Assembly: GCA_963575745.1 (NCBI GenBank)
Contig: CAUYUJ010014613.1
Location: forward strand, 32,501 to 56,547
Direction of reading: 5' to 3'
DNA from: Prorocentrum cordatum
Lineage: Eukaryota; Sar; Dinophyceae; Prorocentrales; Prorocentraceae
Length of the DNA: 24,047 nt
Shown: piece by piece, positions 9,114 through 19,532 of the stretch
How positions within the stretch are numbered: position 1 is the stretch's first letter
Layout: every line of letters starts with the position of its first letter
Translations under genes and position numbers: made by a program
Notes under the pieces: generated by a model
What the model saw: the letters and a program-made list of their open reading frames with translations, nothing else
Databases searched by the model: none
What the model was told of the DNA's origin: nothing

Positions 9114-9415
9114 GGGGAAAAAATACTCCGACGGAAGGACCCCACATGAGAATCCTTTGGGCGAATCTGGAAAAAGCGCTCACCGTCGTCCTCGTGGTTG
9201 GTGAGGCGTCCTGACTGTCTCTTCTGCGTATATTTATTCTCGCCCTGGCGCGGGCCCTCCCCCCGCTCCCTACGTTGCCCCCGACCTCGCCCTCCGTTTT
9301 TTTCGCGCCCCGCCACCGCCTCGCCTTTCCATTGCACGAGCGCGCATGTCGGTTTTCCTCGGCGCCGTCGCCGCCTCGGCCAGCACAGGCGCGTTCTCTA
9401 ATGGCCACGTCGCGC
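9114..9415. other. No recognisable gene
   Basis: A pyrimidine-rich plus strand (CCCTCCCCCCGCTCCC near 9255). Nothing is supported. Confidence 0.4.
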
Positions 9416-9510
9416 AGCCGTTGGGACAACCCCGCGGGCCAGGCTGCCGGGACAACCCCGCGAGCCGTTCGCGCGCAAGACCAAGCCGTTGGGACAACCC
9501 CGCGGGCTTC
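9416..9510 (+). repeat. GGGACAACCCCGCGGGC motif repeats
   Basis: Three copies of GTTGGGACAACCCCGCGGGC (near 9419, 9449 and 9487; one degenerate) with variable spacers. They lie just downstream of the helicase fragment on its strand. The motif contains a short palindrome, TTGGGACAACCCC. Confidence 0.85.
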
Positions 9511-9529
9511 GAGCGGGGCGCAGCCGCGC

Positions 9530-9990
9530 TCAGGCGGGCAGCACGAAGCCCAGCTCTGCCGCGAGCTGCTTCGCCTCCGCCCTGGACAAAACCGCTCTCT
9601 TGTCGAACTCCAGGAGCGCCTTCCGCAAGGACGCTGGCGGCCCTCGCTCCAGAAACTCCCGCGGCGGCGGCCGCAGGATCAGCATGTTCCGCATGCACGT
9701 GGCGCGGGAGAGCATGACGTAGAGGTGCAACCACCACTGCTCGTCAGACATGCCCGTGCGGCCAGCATCCTCGTCTCTCGCGCAGTCGATGGTGACGCCC
9801 TTGCGCAGCGTCTGGCCCTGCGACAGCGTGGAGGTCAGGTAGGACGCGTGGGTCAGGGTGAACCCCGAGCGGCGCACGTTGTGCGGCCCCGAGCTCTGCC
9901 ATGTGAACTCCTTTTCGCTGGGCCTGAACATTAGCAAACTCCGCGCCCGCGCCTCGGCCTGGCCGTCGTCGTCGGCGTCTTCGGCGCCCT
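9530..9990 (-). pseudogene. C-terminal fragment of Pif1-like SF1 helicase
   Basis: The minus frame carries the last two helicase motifs of the Pif1/RecD-like superfamily 1 group. Motif V-like is THASYLTSTLSQGQTL and motif VI-like is WWLHLYVMLSRATCMRN. They are followed by an arm (ILRPPPREFLERGPP) and a lysine/alanine-rich helix ending in TGA at 9530. Related C-termini are frequent in dinoflagellate gene sets. The ATG at 9937 is not a credible start: the frame continues upstream through an Asp-rich stretch and then meets a 73-bp tandem array. The Walker A and B motifs are absent. It is therefore a 5'-truncated copy, or a last exon whose upstream exons lie outside or are unrecognisable. The function (DNA unwinding) is known for the family; activity here is unlikely. 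Confidence 0.62.
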
Positions 9991-10010
9991 GTCGTCGTCG
10001 GCGTCTTCGT

Positions 10011-10200
10011 TGGCTCCGGACATCCAGAATGTGGCCTGGGAATGGTGTTCTGGAAAGAGGAAGAACACGAAGTGGTCTACAGTTGGCTCCGGGGTTTCAA
10101 AATGTGGCCCGGGAATGGTGTTCTGGGAACACGAAGAACACGAAGTGGCCTACAGTTGGCTCCGGGCATGCACAATGTGGCCCGGGAATGGCGTTCTGGC
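10011..10200. repeat. 73-bp tandem repeat, about 2.6 copies
   Basis: Units starting TGGCTCCGG at 10011, 10084 and 10157 carry AATGTGGCCCGGGAATGG and GAAGAACACGAAGTGG. They begin where the helicase frame loses recognisable content. Confidence 0.95.
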
Positions 10201-10206
10201 AGCGCG

Positions 10207-10672
10207 AGAGCCCAAAAGTGACGACAGTTACACGGTTTGGATGACCCGCTCGGATTACCAACATGATCTGCGGGCCCCATAGGGAGGGGGCTCCCGCCTG
10301 AGACTTCCTCACAATTCACTCACAGACGAGGCTCCCGCCTGAGACTTCCTCCAAATTCAAGCCTGAAGAGCCCAGAAGTGACGACAGTTACACGGTTTGG
10401 ATGACCCGCTCGGATTACCAACGTGAAGCGCGGGCCCCATAGGAAGGGGTTCCCGCCTGCGACTTCCTCGCAATTCACTCACAAACGAGGCTCCCGCCTG
10501 AGACTTCCTCCGCACTCACGCTTGAGGAGCCCAAAAGTGACGACAGTTACACGGTTTGGATGACCCGCTCGGATTACCAACATGATCCGCGGGCCCCATA
10601 GGGAGGGAGCTCCCGCCTGAGACTTCCTCACAATTCACTCACAGACGAACTCCCGCCTGAGACTTCCTCCAG
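10207..10672. repeat. ~160-bp tandem repeat, 3 copies
   Basis: Units start near 10207, 10367 and 10526 (AGCCCAAAAGTGACGACAGT, TACACGGTTTGGATGACCCG). Each unit has an internal duplicate of CTCCCGCCTGAGACTTCCTC. The copies are nearly identical, which suggests recent amplification. Confidence 0.96.
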
Positions 10673-10709
10673 GTGAGTATGTGAATGAGTGAGCGTGCGA
10701 CAGAGTGCG

Positions 10710-10711
10710 AG

Positions 10712-10771
<60 letters not shown>

Positions 10772-10900
10772 GTATGTGAGTGACTGAGCGTGTGAGAGAG
10801 CGCGAGTGATGATGCTGATGTTGATGATGAGAGAATGTGAGTGAGTGTGAGTGTGAGTGAGTGGTGATGATGAGTGAGTGGGTGAGTGTGCGAAGGCAGA
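10710..10900. repeat. (GAT)n microsatellite and GTGAGT-rich flank
   Basis: About 60 bp of GAT repeats (10711-10770) are followed by degenerate GTGAGTGAGTGTGAG sequence. Confidence 0.97.
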
Positions 10901-10977
10901 AGAGGAGAGGGGGTGGGGTGAGTGTTCCTGCGCGGGGTGTGCAGAGAAAACAAGAACCCCACTTTGGATGTGGGGAA

Positions 10978-11205
10978 TAAAATGTTTGCAATCGTCCCGC
11001 ACGACACCGATGATGGGCGGCGAGAGCGCGCGCCCCGTTATACCTGTCTCTCGGGAACCAATGCTGCGATCCGGTGCTTCACGTTCGGGCGCAACAGCAA
11101 CAGGAGGATGGGACGAGGAAGGGCGGAAACGGGAATGACCCAAGACGGACCCGCGACCCCCGAAACCCTGATGCGGATACGGTCGAAAACAAACATGCGC
11201 CAAAA
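10978..11205 (+). repeat. Dispersed repeat family, 3' part
   Basis: TTTGCAATCGTCCCGCACGA, TCTCGGGAACCAATGCTGCG and GAAAACAAACATGCGCCAAA align in order with 4309-4537. Identity is perhaps 75-80% by eye. Confidence 0.75.
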
Positions 11206-11220
11206 ACGAAAAGTAAAACG

Positions 11221-11685
11221 TTGACGCCCGTGGCCGCCTCGTGCACTGCGTTTGTCCGGCGAAGTTTGCCAGTCGTGGCCGCCTTGTGGCCGCGTCATGT
11301 GCTGAATGGGTCCAGCGAAATTTGGCTACTTTGCCTCCCGCGGCCACCTCGTGGCCGGCTCGTGCTTTGGGTGGGTCTGGCGAGGTGTCGCCGCGTTGCC
11401 GCCCGATGCCACCTCCTGGCCGCCTCGTGCGCGTGATGGGTCTGGCGAGGTTTCGCCGCGTTGCCGCTCCGTGGCCACCCCGTGGCCGCCTTGTGCGTTG
11501 GGTGGGTCTGGCGAGGCTTCGCCGCGTTGCCGCCCGTGGCCGCCTCGTGCGCTGGGTGGGTCCAGAGAGGTTTCGCCACGTTGTCGCCTCGTTGCCGCCC
11601 GTTGCCGCCTCGTTGCCACTCGGGGGGTCTGGTGAGGATTCGCCGCACTGGCCCCCGTTGCCGCCTCGTTGCCGCGCCACCACGT
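11221..11685. repeat. ~55-70-bp GCCGCCTCGTG minisatellite
   Basis: About seven units carry GGCCGCCTCGTGCG, GGGTGGGTCTGGCGAGG and TTTCGCCGCGTTGCCGCC with variable length. Frames are open on both strands because stop codons are rare in the unit. It is related to 2880-3145, including its position after GACGCCCGTGGCCGCCTCGT. Confidence 0.92.
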
Positions 11686-12432
11686 AGCTTACACTGCATA
11701 GCTTGCTCTACATAGTTTACGCCACTCTAGCTTACACCACGCAGATATCACGACATATAATCACATGCCTTACAGGACATCCATTGCACCACGCAGCTTG
11801 CACCACGCAGCTTGCACATCCACAGGGTAGTCACTTACTGCTTGGGGCTCACACTGGCTAACACTGTTCTTGGAAATCCGCGGCCCCAGCCGGATCTCCA
11901 GACCCCTGGCCAGGGCGCGTTTTCCCGTCCCGGATTCGCTTTTGGTCCTGGGGCCCGAGGACGGGCCTCAGAGGCCCACGCCGAGGAAAAACGCCGAGGT
12001 TCAATAAATCATACGATGGAGGTCGGTCCACAGGAAACCCTCCACAAGAAACCCGGACCCTGAGACCCCAGGACGTCCATCGACTTTTGGTGTGGGAGCG
12101 TCACGCTTTCCGTCGCAGAACCATCGAACCCCGAGAACACCCAGGGCACCCCGGAGACAAGCAGGGTGTTTTCTGGCATGTCAAAGATCTGGGGCGCCGC
12201 GCGCCCTCGCCGCCGAGCCAGAGAGGCGCCGCGGGGGCGGCCCGCACGCGGTCTCCGAGCCTCGCGGCGGCGCCGGTGCCCGCGCGGCGGCACCCTTAGG
12301 CCCGAGAAGCCTCGCCGAGGGGCCGACGGCTCCCCGCTGCGCCTGCCCGCTGGCCCCCACCGGGCGGGGGCGGAGGGTCGTGCTCTGTTTCAATCTCGGA
12401 GTGTTTCTTGGAGGTCCCCTCCTCTTCTCTGC
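11686..12432. other. No recognisable gene
   Basis: AT-richer sequence with short CACCACGCAGCTTGC repeats (11690-11820) passes into GC-rich sequence. A short AATAAA at about 12003 is not interpretable. Nothing is recognised in the plus frames at 12087-12436. Confidence 0.4.
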
Positions 12433-12879
12433 CTAATTCAAGCTTCGCGCGGCCCGCTTAGCTTCGACCGGAAGAGGTGCGCTCTCGACCCGCGGATCAA
12501 AAAGAATGTTTCTTGGAGGTCTCTGCGGCTGCTCCTCCTCCCCCAGAAGCCTCCTGGGTGGAGTCGGGGAGTCGCGCTGCATCCCCGATGCATCGGCGCC
12601 GTGGGCATGGAGGACGTCGGGCTTCGACTCGAGCCGCATCGCCAATGCATCGATCCCAGCTGCTTGGGCTTCCGCGCCCTTTTCTCTTGCTGCCAGACGA
12701 TGAATTCGTCGCATGTCCCCGGCAACTCGAGCGCCCGTGCGGACCGCCTCTGCCGTGCTGCGACGGAGCAGATGCTTCCTCGAGTCCCCTTGTGCCCTTG
12801 CTCGGGCCCCGGGACGACCAGAAGGTTCGGCAGCGAAGTCGCGCGGCGTCGCAGATATCCGACGATTTGTTTTTTTCAA
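12433..12879 (-). CDS. Unrecognised 148-aa open frame
   Basis: This minus frame contains an Ala/Arg/Glu-rich helical stretch (MRRIHRLAAREKGAEAQAAG, then LAMRLESKPDVLHAHGADAS) and an EEEQPQRPPRN segment. The opposite strand is also open for 296 codons (12477-13367), so openness alone proves little in this GC-rich DNA. The minus-strand peptide looks more protein-like than the plus-strand one, but no family is recognised. TGTTTCTTGGAGGTC occurs twice nearby (about 12402 and 12507), hinting at a local duplication. Confidence 0.15.
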   Translation of the reverse strand: MKKTNRRISATPRDFAAEPSGRPGARARAQGDSRKHLLRRSTAEAVRTGARVAGDMRRIHRLAAREKGAEAQAAGIDALAMRLESKPDVLHAHGADASGMQRDSPTPPRRLLGEEEQPQRPPRNILFDPRVESAPLPVEAKRAARSLN

Positions 12880-13480
12880 TCTGGGCGTTTTTCCCTGATT
12901 TCGGCCGCTCGGGCCCGCTATCGGGCCCCAGGACGGCCAAACATGAACCTAGGACGCAAGACTACGCCTGGGGAAGGGGTCGGGTGTTCCAGGGCCGCGA
13001 ACTGAACAGAAACCAAATCGGAGGATGTCTGGGCGTGCGAGATGATTGGCTTTCCCCATCTCGCTTTTCACCGCCCCAGTGGGTCAACATGCCGTTTGAG
13101 GTTGGGGGGGGCGAACTCTGGGACGCATCTCTGGGGCCCTCTGGACCTCCAACTCCACTCTCGGATGCTCCCAAGATGCCCAACACGCCGTCCAAGCCGG
13201 CCCCAGAAGGGTTCCGACACGGCCAAGAGGCCGAACGACGGCCTGTCCACATTTGGCCACTGAGCCTCCCAATCGTACGTATCCCTGGAGAAGCAAAATC
13301 ACTCAAACTCATTGTCACTTTTCACGGTTTTTGCCTTCTCGCGTTTTCGCTTTCGATGGGCTTATGAGGTCTCCGGAATGGCCCCGAAGGTCCCTGCTAA
13401 GATCGCCCCAAGAGCGTTCCCAAAGAGCTGGAGAAACAGTGTGTCAGGCTCCACGCGGGGAGCCCTAACTTAGGACTCCC
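12880..13480. other. No recognised gene; part of a long plus-strand open frame
   Basis: The plus frame 12477-13367 stays open here with Pro/Ser-rich, unrecognised sequence. From about 13370 the DNA takes on the CCCAAGA/GGCCCC character seen widely at 17.7-24 kb. Confidence 0.35.
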
Positions 13481-13580
13481 CCTTTTTGGATCAATGGCCT
13501 CCAGGATGATTCCAAGAGGACCCCCACGGCTCCCAAGAGGGCCCCAAGACACCTCCAAGATAATTCCAAGAGGCTTCCAT
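13481..13580 (+). repeat. CCAAGAGG-rich degenerate repeat
   Basis: Phrases such as GATTCCAAGAGGACCCCC, CTCCCAAGAGGGCCCCAAGA and ATTCCAAGAGGC recur about every 20 bases. The style matches the long repeats after 17.7 kb. Confidence 0.7.
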
Positions 13581-13639
13581 AGGTGTCAAGTTGGGCTTGG
13601 ATGGCCTTTCCGTTGATCCAAATGAGCTTGCTCAAAAGA

Positions 13640-13930
13640 GGTCTGACTCAACTCATAGGACTGGTCGGATGGCAATGGGTTCTTTGGGTATGGCAATATT
13701 TTCCTTGGTTATGGCACTGTGTTCCTTTGCAATGCTATTACGTTCCTTGGGTATGGCAACCGACCCCTTGGCTAATGCAATGGATGTTTGTTTGCTTACA
13801 TGATTGTTGCGTTCCTTGGTATGATAATACCTGATTGCTTGCCTGTTCTGTGTTATGACGATGGGGCTCTTGGGTATGTTAATGGATTCCGTGGGCACGC
13901 CAATGGATACCATGGGTGTGCCAGTGCGTT
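13640..13930 (+). repeat. Degenerate TTCCTTGGGTATGGCAATG repeat
   Basis: Phrases such as TTCTTTGGGTATGGCAATA, TTCCTTGGTTATGGCACTG and TTCCTTGGGTATGGCAACC recur at roughly 18-24-bp spacing. A related run is at 14778-14870. Confidence 0.85.
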
Positions 13931-14044
13931 GCCCGGATGGTGGATGTCAGCCAGCGTGGGCCCCAAACTGTGACTTCCTGCATTCTATGAGGTGCAACCT
14001 AGGTGGTGCAATCAGTGTGGTGCCATCTAGGCGGTGCAACCCAT

Positions 14045-14450
14045 GTGGTGCAGTGTTGCAAGGCAATGTACAGCAACGTAAAATAATGCAACGTAATGCA
14101 AATCAGCGCGATTGCAGTGCAACTAAACGCACAGCCATGTAGCGGGATGCAACGCAACAAGGCAAGGCAATGCAAACCACTACAAACCATGTAACGCGGC
14201 GCAATGCAACGCCCTGCGATGGCAATGCAATGCGATGCACACCAATGAAACGCAATGCAACCCACTTCAAATCAATGCATATAAATGCAACGCAATGCAA
14301 AGCAATGCAATGCAACGCACTGCAATACAACACAATGCAAAGCAATGCGCTGCAGCGCAATCCAAAACGACGCAACACAATGTAAGGCAATGCAAAGCAA
14401 TGCAATGCAACGCCATGCACTGTGACTGCAATGCGCAGCAATGCAACGGG
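14045..14450 (+). repeat. GCAATGCAAC pentamer satellite
   Basis: About 400 bp of 5-mers drawn from CAATG, CAACG and CAAAG (GCAATGCAACGCAATGCAAA), with occasional interruptions. Open Asn/Cys/Gln/Met-rich frames here are artefacts of the repeat. Confidence 0.95.
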
Positions 14451-14730
14451 GCGGTGGCGACGGGGCGGCGACGGCGACCACATGGCGGCGGACACGACAG
14501 CAGAGCCCAGACTACGGGCGGCGACGAGGCGGCGGCGGGGCGGCGACGGCGACCAAAAGGCGGCGGACCCTACAACGGAGCCCAGACGACGGGCGGCGAC
14601 GAGGCGGCGACGGGGCGGCGACGGCGACCACCAGGCGGCGGACCCCACCAAAGGTTTCCAGACGACGAGTGGCGACGAGGCGGCGACGGCGACCACAAGG
14701 CGGTGGACCCGACAATGGAGCCCAGTTCCT
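14445..14730. repeat. 75-bp GGCGGCGACG tandem repeat
   Basis: GGCGGCGGAC marks units at 14484, 14559 and 14634, with a shortened unit at about 14699 (65 bp). Units contain GGAGCCCAGACGACGGGCGG and GGGGCGGCGACGGCGACCA. Confidence 0.95.
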
Positions 14731-14769
14731 GAGAAAACAAACAAGAACTCCTAAGTGCAAGCGCAGTTT

Positions 14770-15150
14770 GGCAAATTGTATGGATTCCTTGGGTATGCCA
14801 GTGAGTCCCTGAGGTACGCAATGGATCCCTCGGCTATGCCAATCCATTCCCTGGGTATGCCAATGGAATTCGGTTGGGGCCTATGAAGTCCACTGGAATC
14901 GAACGGGGACCAACGGAACCCGGAAGCCAATGGAGCCGAACGGACTCCTATGATCTCCAATGGAGGCCCATGAAGTCCACTGGAGTCCAACGGAGATTAA
15001 TGGAACACGAAGGAAGCCAATGCAGCCCAGTAGAGGCTTCTGGGTCTGGAAATAAATGGAGTCCACTGAAGTCCACTGGAGTCCAATGGAGACAAATTAA
15101 GCCCAATGCAGGCCAATGGAGGCCGGTGGAGTCTAATGGAGTCCAATGTA
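14770..15150 (+). repeat. Degenerate GGGTATGCCAATG and CCAATGGAG repeats
   Basis: Phrases of about 21 bp (CCTTGGGTATGCCAGTGAGT) at 14778-14870 give way to 10-11-bp phrases (AGTCCACTGGAGTCCAACGG) up to about 15150. Confidence 0.85.
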
Positions 15151-15440
15151 GTCTTTTCAGTCGGCTCGACTTTTCCTATTTGGAGTCAGCTCTGGCAGAT
15201 ATTTCAATGGGCTGCTGGGGATACGATTAGTCCAAACATCTGCATTCGCCCATCCACCTGTCGGCGGATTGGCGCGAACCTTTTAAGAACTGACAGCAAG
15301 TCACCAAATTATTGAAGCGGCCGCGCCCCGCGCCAGCGCCGCCCTGCGAGCATCAGCCTCGGCTTGCACGCAGGCGGCTGCGCTCACAGGGGAGCCCCTA
15401 CTCGATACAGTGCTTTGAATTCCGAGACGGCTTCGGCCCG
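15151..15440. other. No recognisable gene
   Basis: Unique-looking sequence of mixed composition with no motif identified. Confidence 0.4.
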
Positions 15441-15477
15441 AATGTGTGGAGATAGAGAGATAGAGAGAGAGAGACAG

Positions 15478-15512
<35 letters not shown>

Positions 15513-15513
15513 C
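15441..15513. repeat. (GA)n microsatellite
   Basis: GAGA-rich run with GACAGAGA interruptions. Confidence 0.97.
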
Positions 15514-16097
15514 CCTTCTCCTCCATTTCATTTCAGTGGGTGCAACGAGGGCCTCTCAGCCTGAGCCATGGGCGCAAAGACCCCAGGCCGGCAGGGCGCA
15601 GTCCGTTCACCTTTGGAAGGACTTCTTGGTTCGGAGTGGAGCGCGGGACTCGAGAAGCTTGGCAGAGAACTGCCGGAACAATTTCACATCTACTGAGCAC
15701 GCGTGCCAGATCAGCCCTCCAGGGCAGGACATGAGGGGCTGCAGGCGCGCTTCTGGACCTGCGGTGGCATGATGTCTCCGGCTCAGAAGTCTAACTATTC
15801 AGACAATGTGGTCAGACCGAGGACTTGTCCAAGTGACGCCTCCAGACCCCCGACGTCATGACTTTGTCGGAACGTGGACCCCTGGAGGTCCCGACTCATT
15901 CCCTGGGCTCGGCTCTTCGCCCCGAGTCATTCTTTGACGGTCCCGAGGCCAGGCGAGGGCCCCGAGGGGCCGAAAACGATCAAACCCCTTTCGTCGTGTT
16001 CTTTCATGGCCCGAGGCGGTCTGGGTCCCTGGACGCTCGTCCGAGAGCCTTCCCCACGGAGCACCGCTCCGCAGAGGTGGCCGCCCCGCGCCGGCGA
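15514..16097 (-). other. Downstream flank of the channel gene
   Basis: Unique-looking sequence beyond the channel stop codon on the minus strand, probably including its 3' UTR. Minus-strand openness to 15856 is read-through of the retained intron frame and not a longer protein. No polyadenylation signal is recognised. Confidence 0.45.
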
Positions 16098-17562
16098 TCA
16101 GACGCTGCCCTCCGCGCTGGCCTGGCTGCTCGCGTCCAGCACCCGCAGCAGCCTGCGCATGTCTATGGACCGCGCGGCCCCCCTCATTGAGGAAAACGAA
16201 GTATGCACATGCACCGATCCTGACAAGGCCCGCCCTGGGTCCAGGATCGGTGTGTGTATGTGCATATCTCTCGTCGCCCGGCCTCAGGTGGCCGATTCCA
16301 TGGATCAGCTCGTTGTGGTCGATCGCGTCGTCGTCGCCCCTCAGCAGGTCGAACACGGTGTCCGCGTCGCTGGCGTCGAGGTCCATGGAAGCGAGCCACG
16401 TCTTGATGCTGTCGTCCTCCAAGATGGCCCGGAACTCTTCTCTCTGGATTCGCCCGCTGCTGTCAGCGTCCGCCTCGGCGAAGAGGGCCGACATCTTGTC
16501 CTTGTGCTGCCTGGCGGCCTTCATCTTCATCCTGACCATGATCTCGTCATCGGTGTGTGCAACCTTGAATGTTTCCTGCATGAACACAGCGTTGATCACA
16601 CCGACGACGGCGATTCCCATCACGAGCTTGTACGAGAGTGCGGCGACCATGAACCCTTCGTGCAAATTTTCCATGAGCCAGCGGCAGATCGGCGTCCAGT
16701 TCGCCAATGCCAGCTCGAAGAGCGACAGCATGGAGCGGGTGTAAGTCCCCCAATACGTGAAGAGATACTCTTTGTCATCGTCGGACAGGTTGCCCTTCTG
16801 CAGATACGCCGAACGGAACACATTCGTGGCGATCATGGCTACAAAGGTCTGTATGCTCAGCAGCAGCAGGACGGACCAAAAGAGTGCCCAAATAGAGGAC
16901 TGGAGTGCCGTCGTCATGAGGTGGAGGGAATCGAACCCCTCCATCGTTCGGACGAGCTTCACAAGACGCAGCAGCTTCGCAGCCCGGAGCAGTCGCAGCA
17001 GCTGGATGCCCTCGAGCAGGTGAGTGCCGCTGACGATGACGGAGAGGTCCGACAAGACAACCACCGCCAAGTCAAAATTATCAGTGGGACGTCTAAAAAA
17101 CAGGCAGCCCGTCCCCACGATCCGCAGGGCCACCTCGACGGTGAATATAACGGCGAATATAGCCTCGAAGATGCGGAACAACGACTCGTTGTGGACTCTG
17201 TCTGCCCACTCGTCGGAGCCATAAGCCGTGTAGAATCCGATGTCGTACCCTACCTGAGCTCCGCTGAACTGCTCGTCGATGACCATGATGACGGTGTTGA
17301 CTAGGATCAGGCATCCGCAGAACAGTTCGAAAGCGGGCGAGTCTACCAGCTTGTGAACGGCTTTGCTGACCCGGTTGCTGGGCGTGCCGCTCTGGGCCTT
17401 CTTGTGGAACAGGGAGTTCGACTTGGTCTTCTTGGGTCGTGGAGCTGTCGCCGCAGCAAAGGTCGTGGCCGCTTGCACCAAGCGACCCTCTGACCCTTGC
17501 CCGTCTGCCACGATCGGAAATTCGGGCCCGCAGCAGTCTGGGCCTTCAGAAGGCCAAACCAA
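16098..17562 (-). CDS. One-domain voltage-gated ion channel with EF-hand tail (partial, one intron)
   Basis: A membrane cation channel of the six-transmembrane superfamily, probably voltage-gated and calcium-modulated. Residues are numbered from the codon at 17562. S1 is about 78-96, S2 127-150, S3 163-180 and S4 182-207, with six basic residues spaced by three (LLRLLRAAKLLRLVKLVR). S5 is about 224-250, the pore loop 268-300 (FELALANWTP) and S6 304-330. A canonical EF-hand loop lies at 365-376 (DADSSGRIQREE), and a degenerate one near 407-418. Removing intron 16183-16282 joins CTG-AG to G-GGG and gives the tail GAARSIDMRRLLRVLDASSQ, ending in TGA at 16098-16100. Unspliced, the frame runs on into low-quality sequence to 15856. 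The codon at 17562 is TTG, an in-frame TAA lies just upstream, and the first ATG falls inside S1. The N-terminus must therefore come from an upstream exon, and the acceptor site is uncertain. The family resembles dinoflagellate channels annotated as sodium- or calcium-channel-like; ion selectivity cannot be assigned. Confidence 0.88.
16183..16282 (-). other. 100-nt GC-AG intron with internal hairpin (introner-like)
   Basis: Read on the minus strand, the intron begins GCCGGGCGAC and ends CCTCAATGAG, so its boundaries are GC-AG. An AG|G occurs at both junctions. Excision restores the frame in phase 2 and yields a plausible channel tail. Inside, TATGCACAT and CACCGATCCTG (+ strand 16242-16266) pair with CAGGATCGGTG and ATGTGCATA (+ strand 16202-16222), leaving a 19-nt loop. 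Inverted repeats combined with duplicated splice-site bases are the hallmark of introner elements described in dinoflagellates and other protists. The intron call comes from frame and family logic, not from transcript data. Confidence 0.8.
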
Positions 17563-17715
17563 TGTTTATCTATATGATGCGCATACCCCACCTGCGCATA
17601 TATGTATATATGTATGTATATATACATATATATGTATATGTATATATATATATACATCGACTTATAGGAACATCTGTCTGTATGTCTATTACCTGCTATA
17701 TCTGCACAATCGTGG
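17563..17715. repeat. TATATG microsatellite upstream of channel exon
   Basis: An AT-rich run of TATATG/TATACA units covers about 17595-17660, followed by mixed sequence. It lies just upstream of the channel's first visible exon on the minus strand. Because that exon has no start codon before S1, this tract is probably intronic. Candidate acceptor AGs lie between about 17480 and 17550, and several fit equally well. Confidence 0.7.
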
Positions 17716-18020
17716 AAAGTGCGACCCCCCCCCCCAAACTGGGACCCCCAGATTCGTGGCCCTGGGGGCCCCTCGGACGCCCCTGCAGCAGGCTCCCCCG
17801 AGCATTCTGGGGCGCCCGGACGCCCCTGCTGGACCCAGGCAGCGGGCCCGAATCGGTCAGACGGGCGGGCGGGCGGCCCAGCGAGAGCACCGAGCGGCCC
17901 CAGACACTGGGTTTTTTTTGCAATCCTTCGTAGGATTGCAAAGGATTGCAAAAGGTTGTTTTGCAATCCTTTGGACACTGGATTGCAGACACTGGGTTTT
18001 TTTGCAATCCTGGGTTTTTT
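17716..18020 (+). repeat. C-run head of a long repeat, plus GCAATCC repeats
   Basis: ACCCCCCCCCCCAAACTGGG starts a head resembling those at 21572 and 22663. At 17911-18028, TTTTTTTGCAATCC recurs four times together with inverted copies. One perfect hairpin is TTTGCAATCCT-TCGT-AGGATTGCAAA (17917-17942). Confidence 0.75.
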
Positions 18021-18029
18021 TGCAATCCG

Positions 18030-18947
<918 letters not shown>

Positions 18948-19047
18948 NNNNNNNNNNNNNNNNNNNNNNNNNNNNNNNNNNNNNNNNNNNNNNNNNNNNN
19001 NNNNNNNNNNNNNNNNNNNNNNNNNNNNNNNNNNNNNNNNNNNNNNN
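18948..19047. other. Assembly gap, 100 N
   Basis: Exactly 100 N between an ACGC array and a CCCACA array. It is a conventional unknown-length gap, so the true distance is unknown. Confidence 0.99.
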
Positions 19048-19454
19048 ACCCACAACCCACAACCCACAACCCACAACCCACAACCCACACCCCACACCCC
19101 ACACCCCACACCCCACACCCACACCCACACCCACACCCCACACCCACACCCACACCCACACCCACACCCACACCCACACCCACACCCACACCCACACCCA
19201 CACCCACACCCACACCCACACCCACACCCACACCCACACCCACACCCACACCCACACCCACACCCACACCCACCCCCACACCCACACCCACACCCACACC
19301 CACACCCACACCCACACCCACACCCACACCCACACCCACACCCACACCCACACCCACACCCACACACCCACACCCACACCCACACCCACACCCACACCCA
19401 CACCCACACCCACACCCACACCCACACCCACACCCACACCCACACCCACACCCA

Positions 19455-19532
<78 letters not shown>

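Noticed and set aside
11221-11687. 148-codon plus frame and matching minus frames as a repeat protein
   Set aside because: Both strands are open across a minisatellite with variable unit length, and no known domain is visible.
15874-17304. Long plus-strand open frame (476 codons)
   Set aside because: It is the antisense of the channel exon; its product has no motif, while the minus strand has S1-S6 and an EF-hand.
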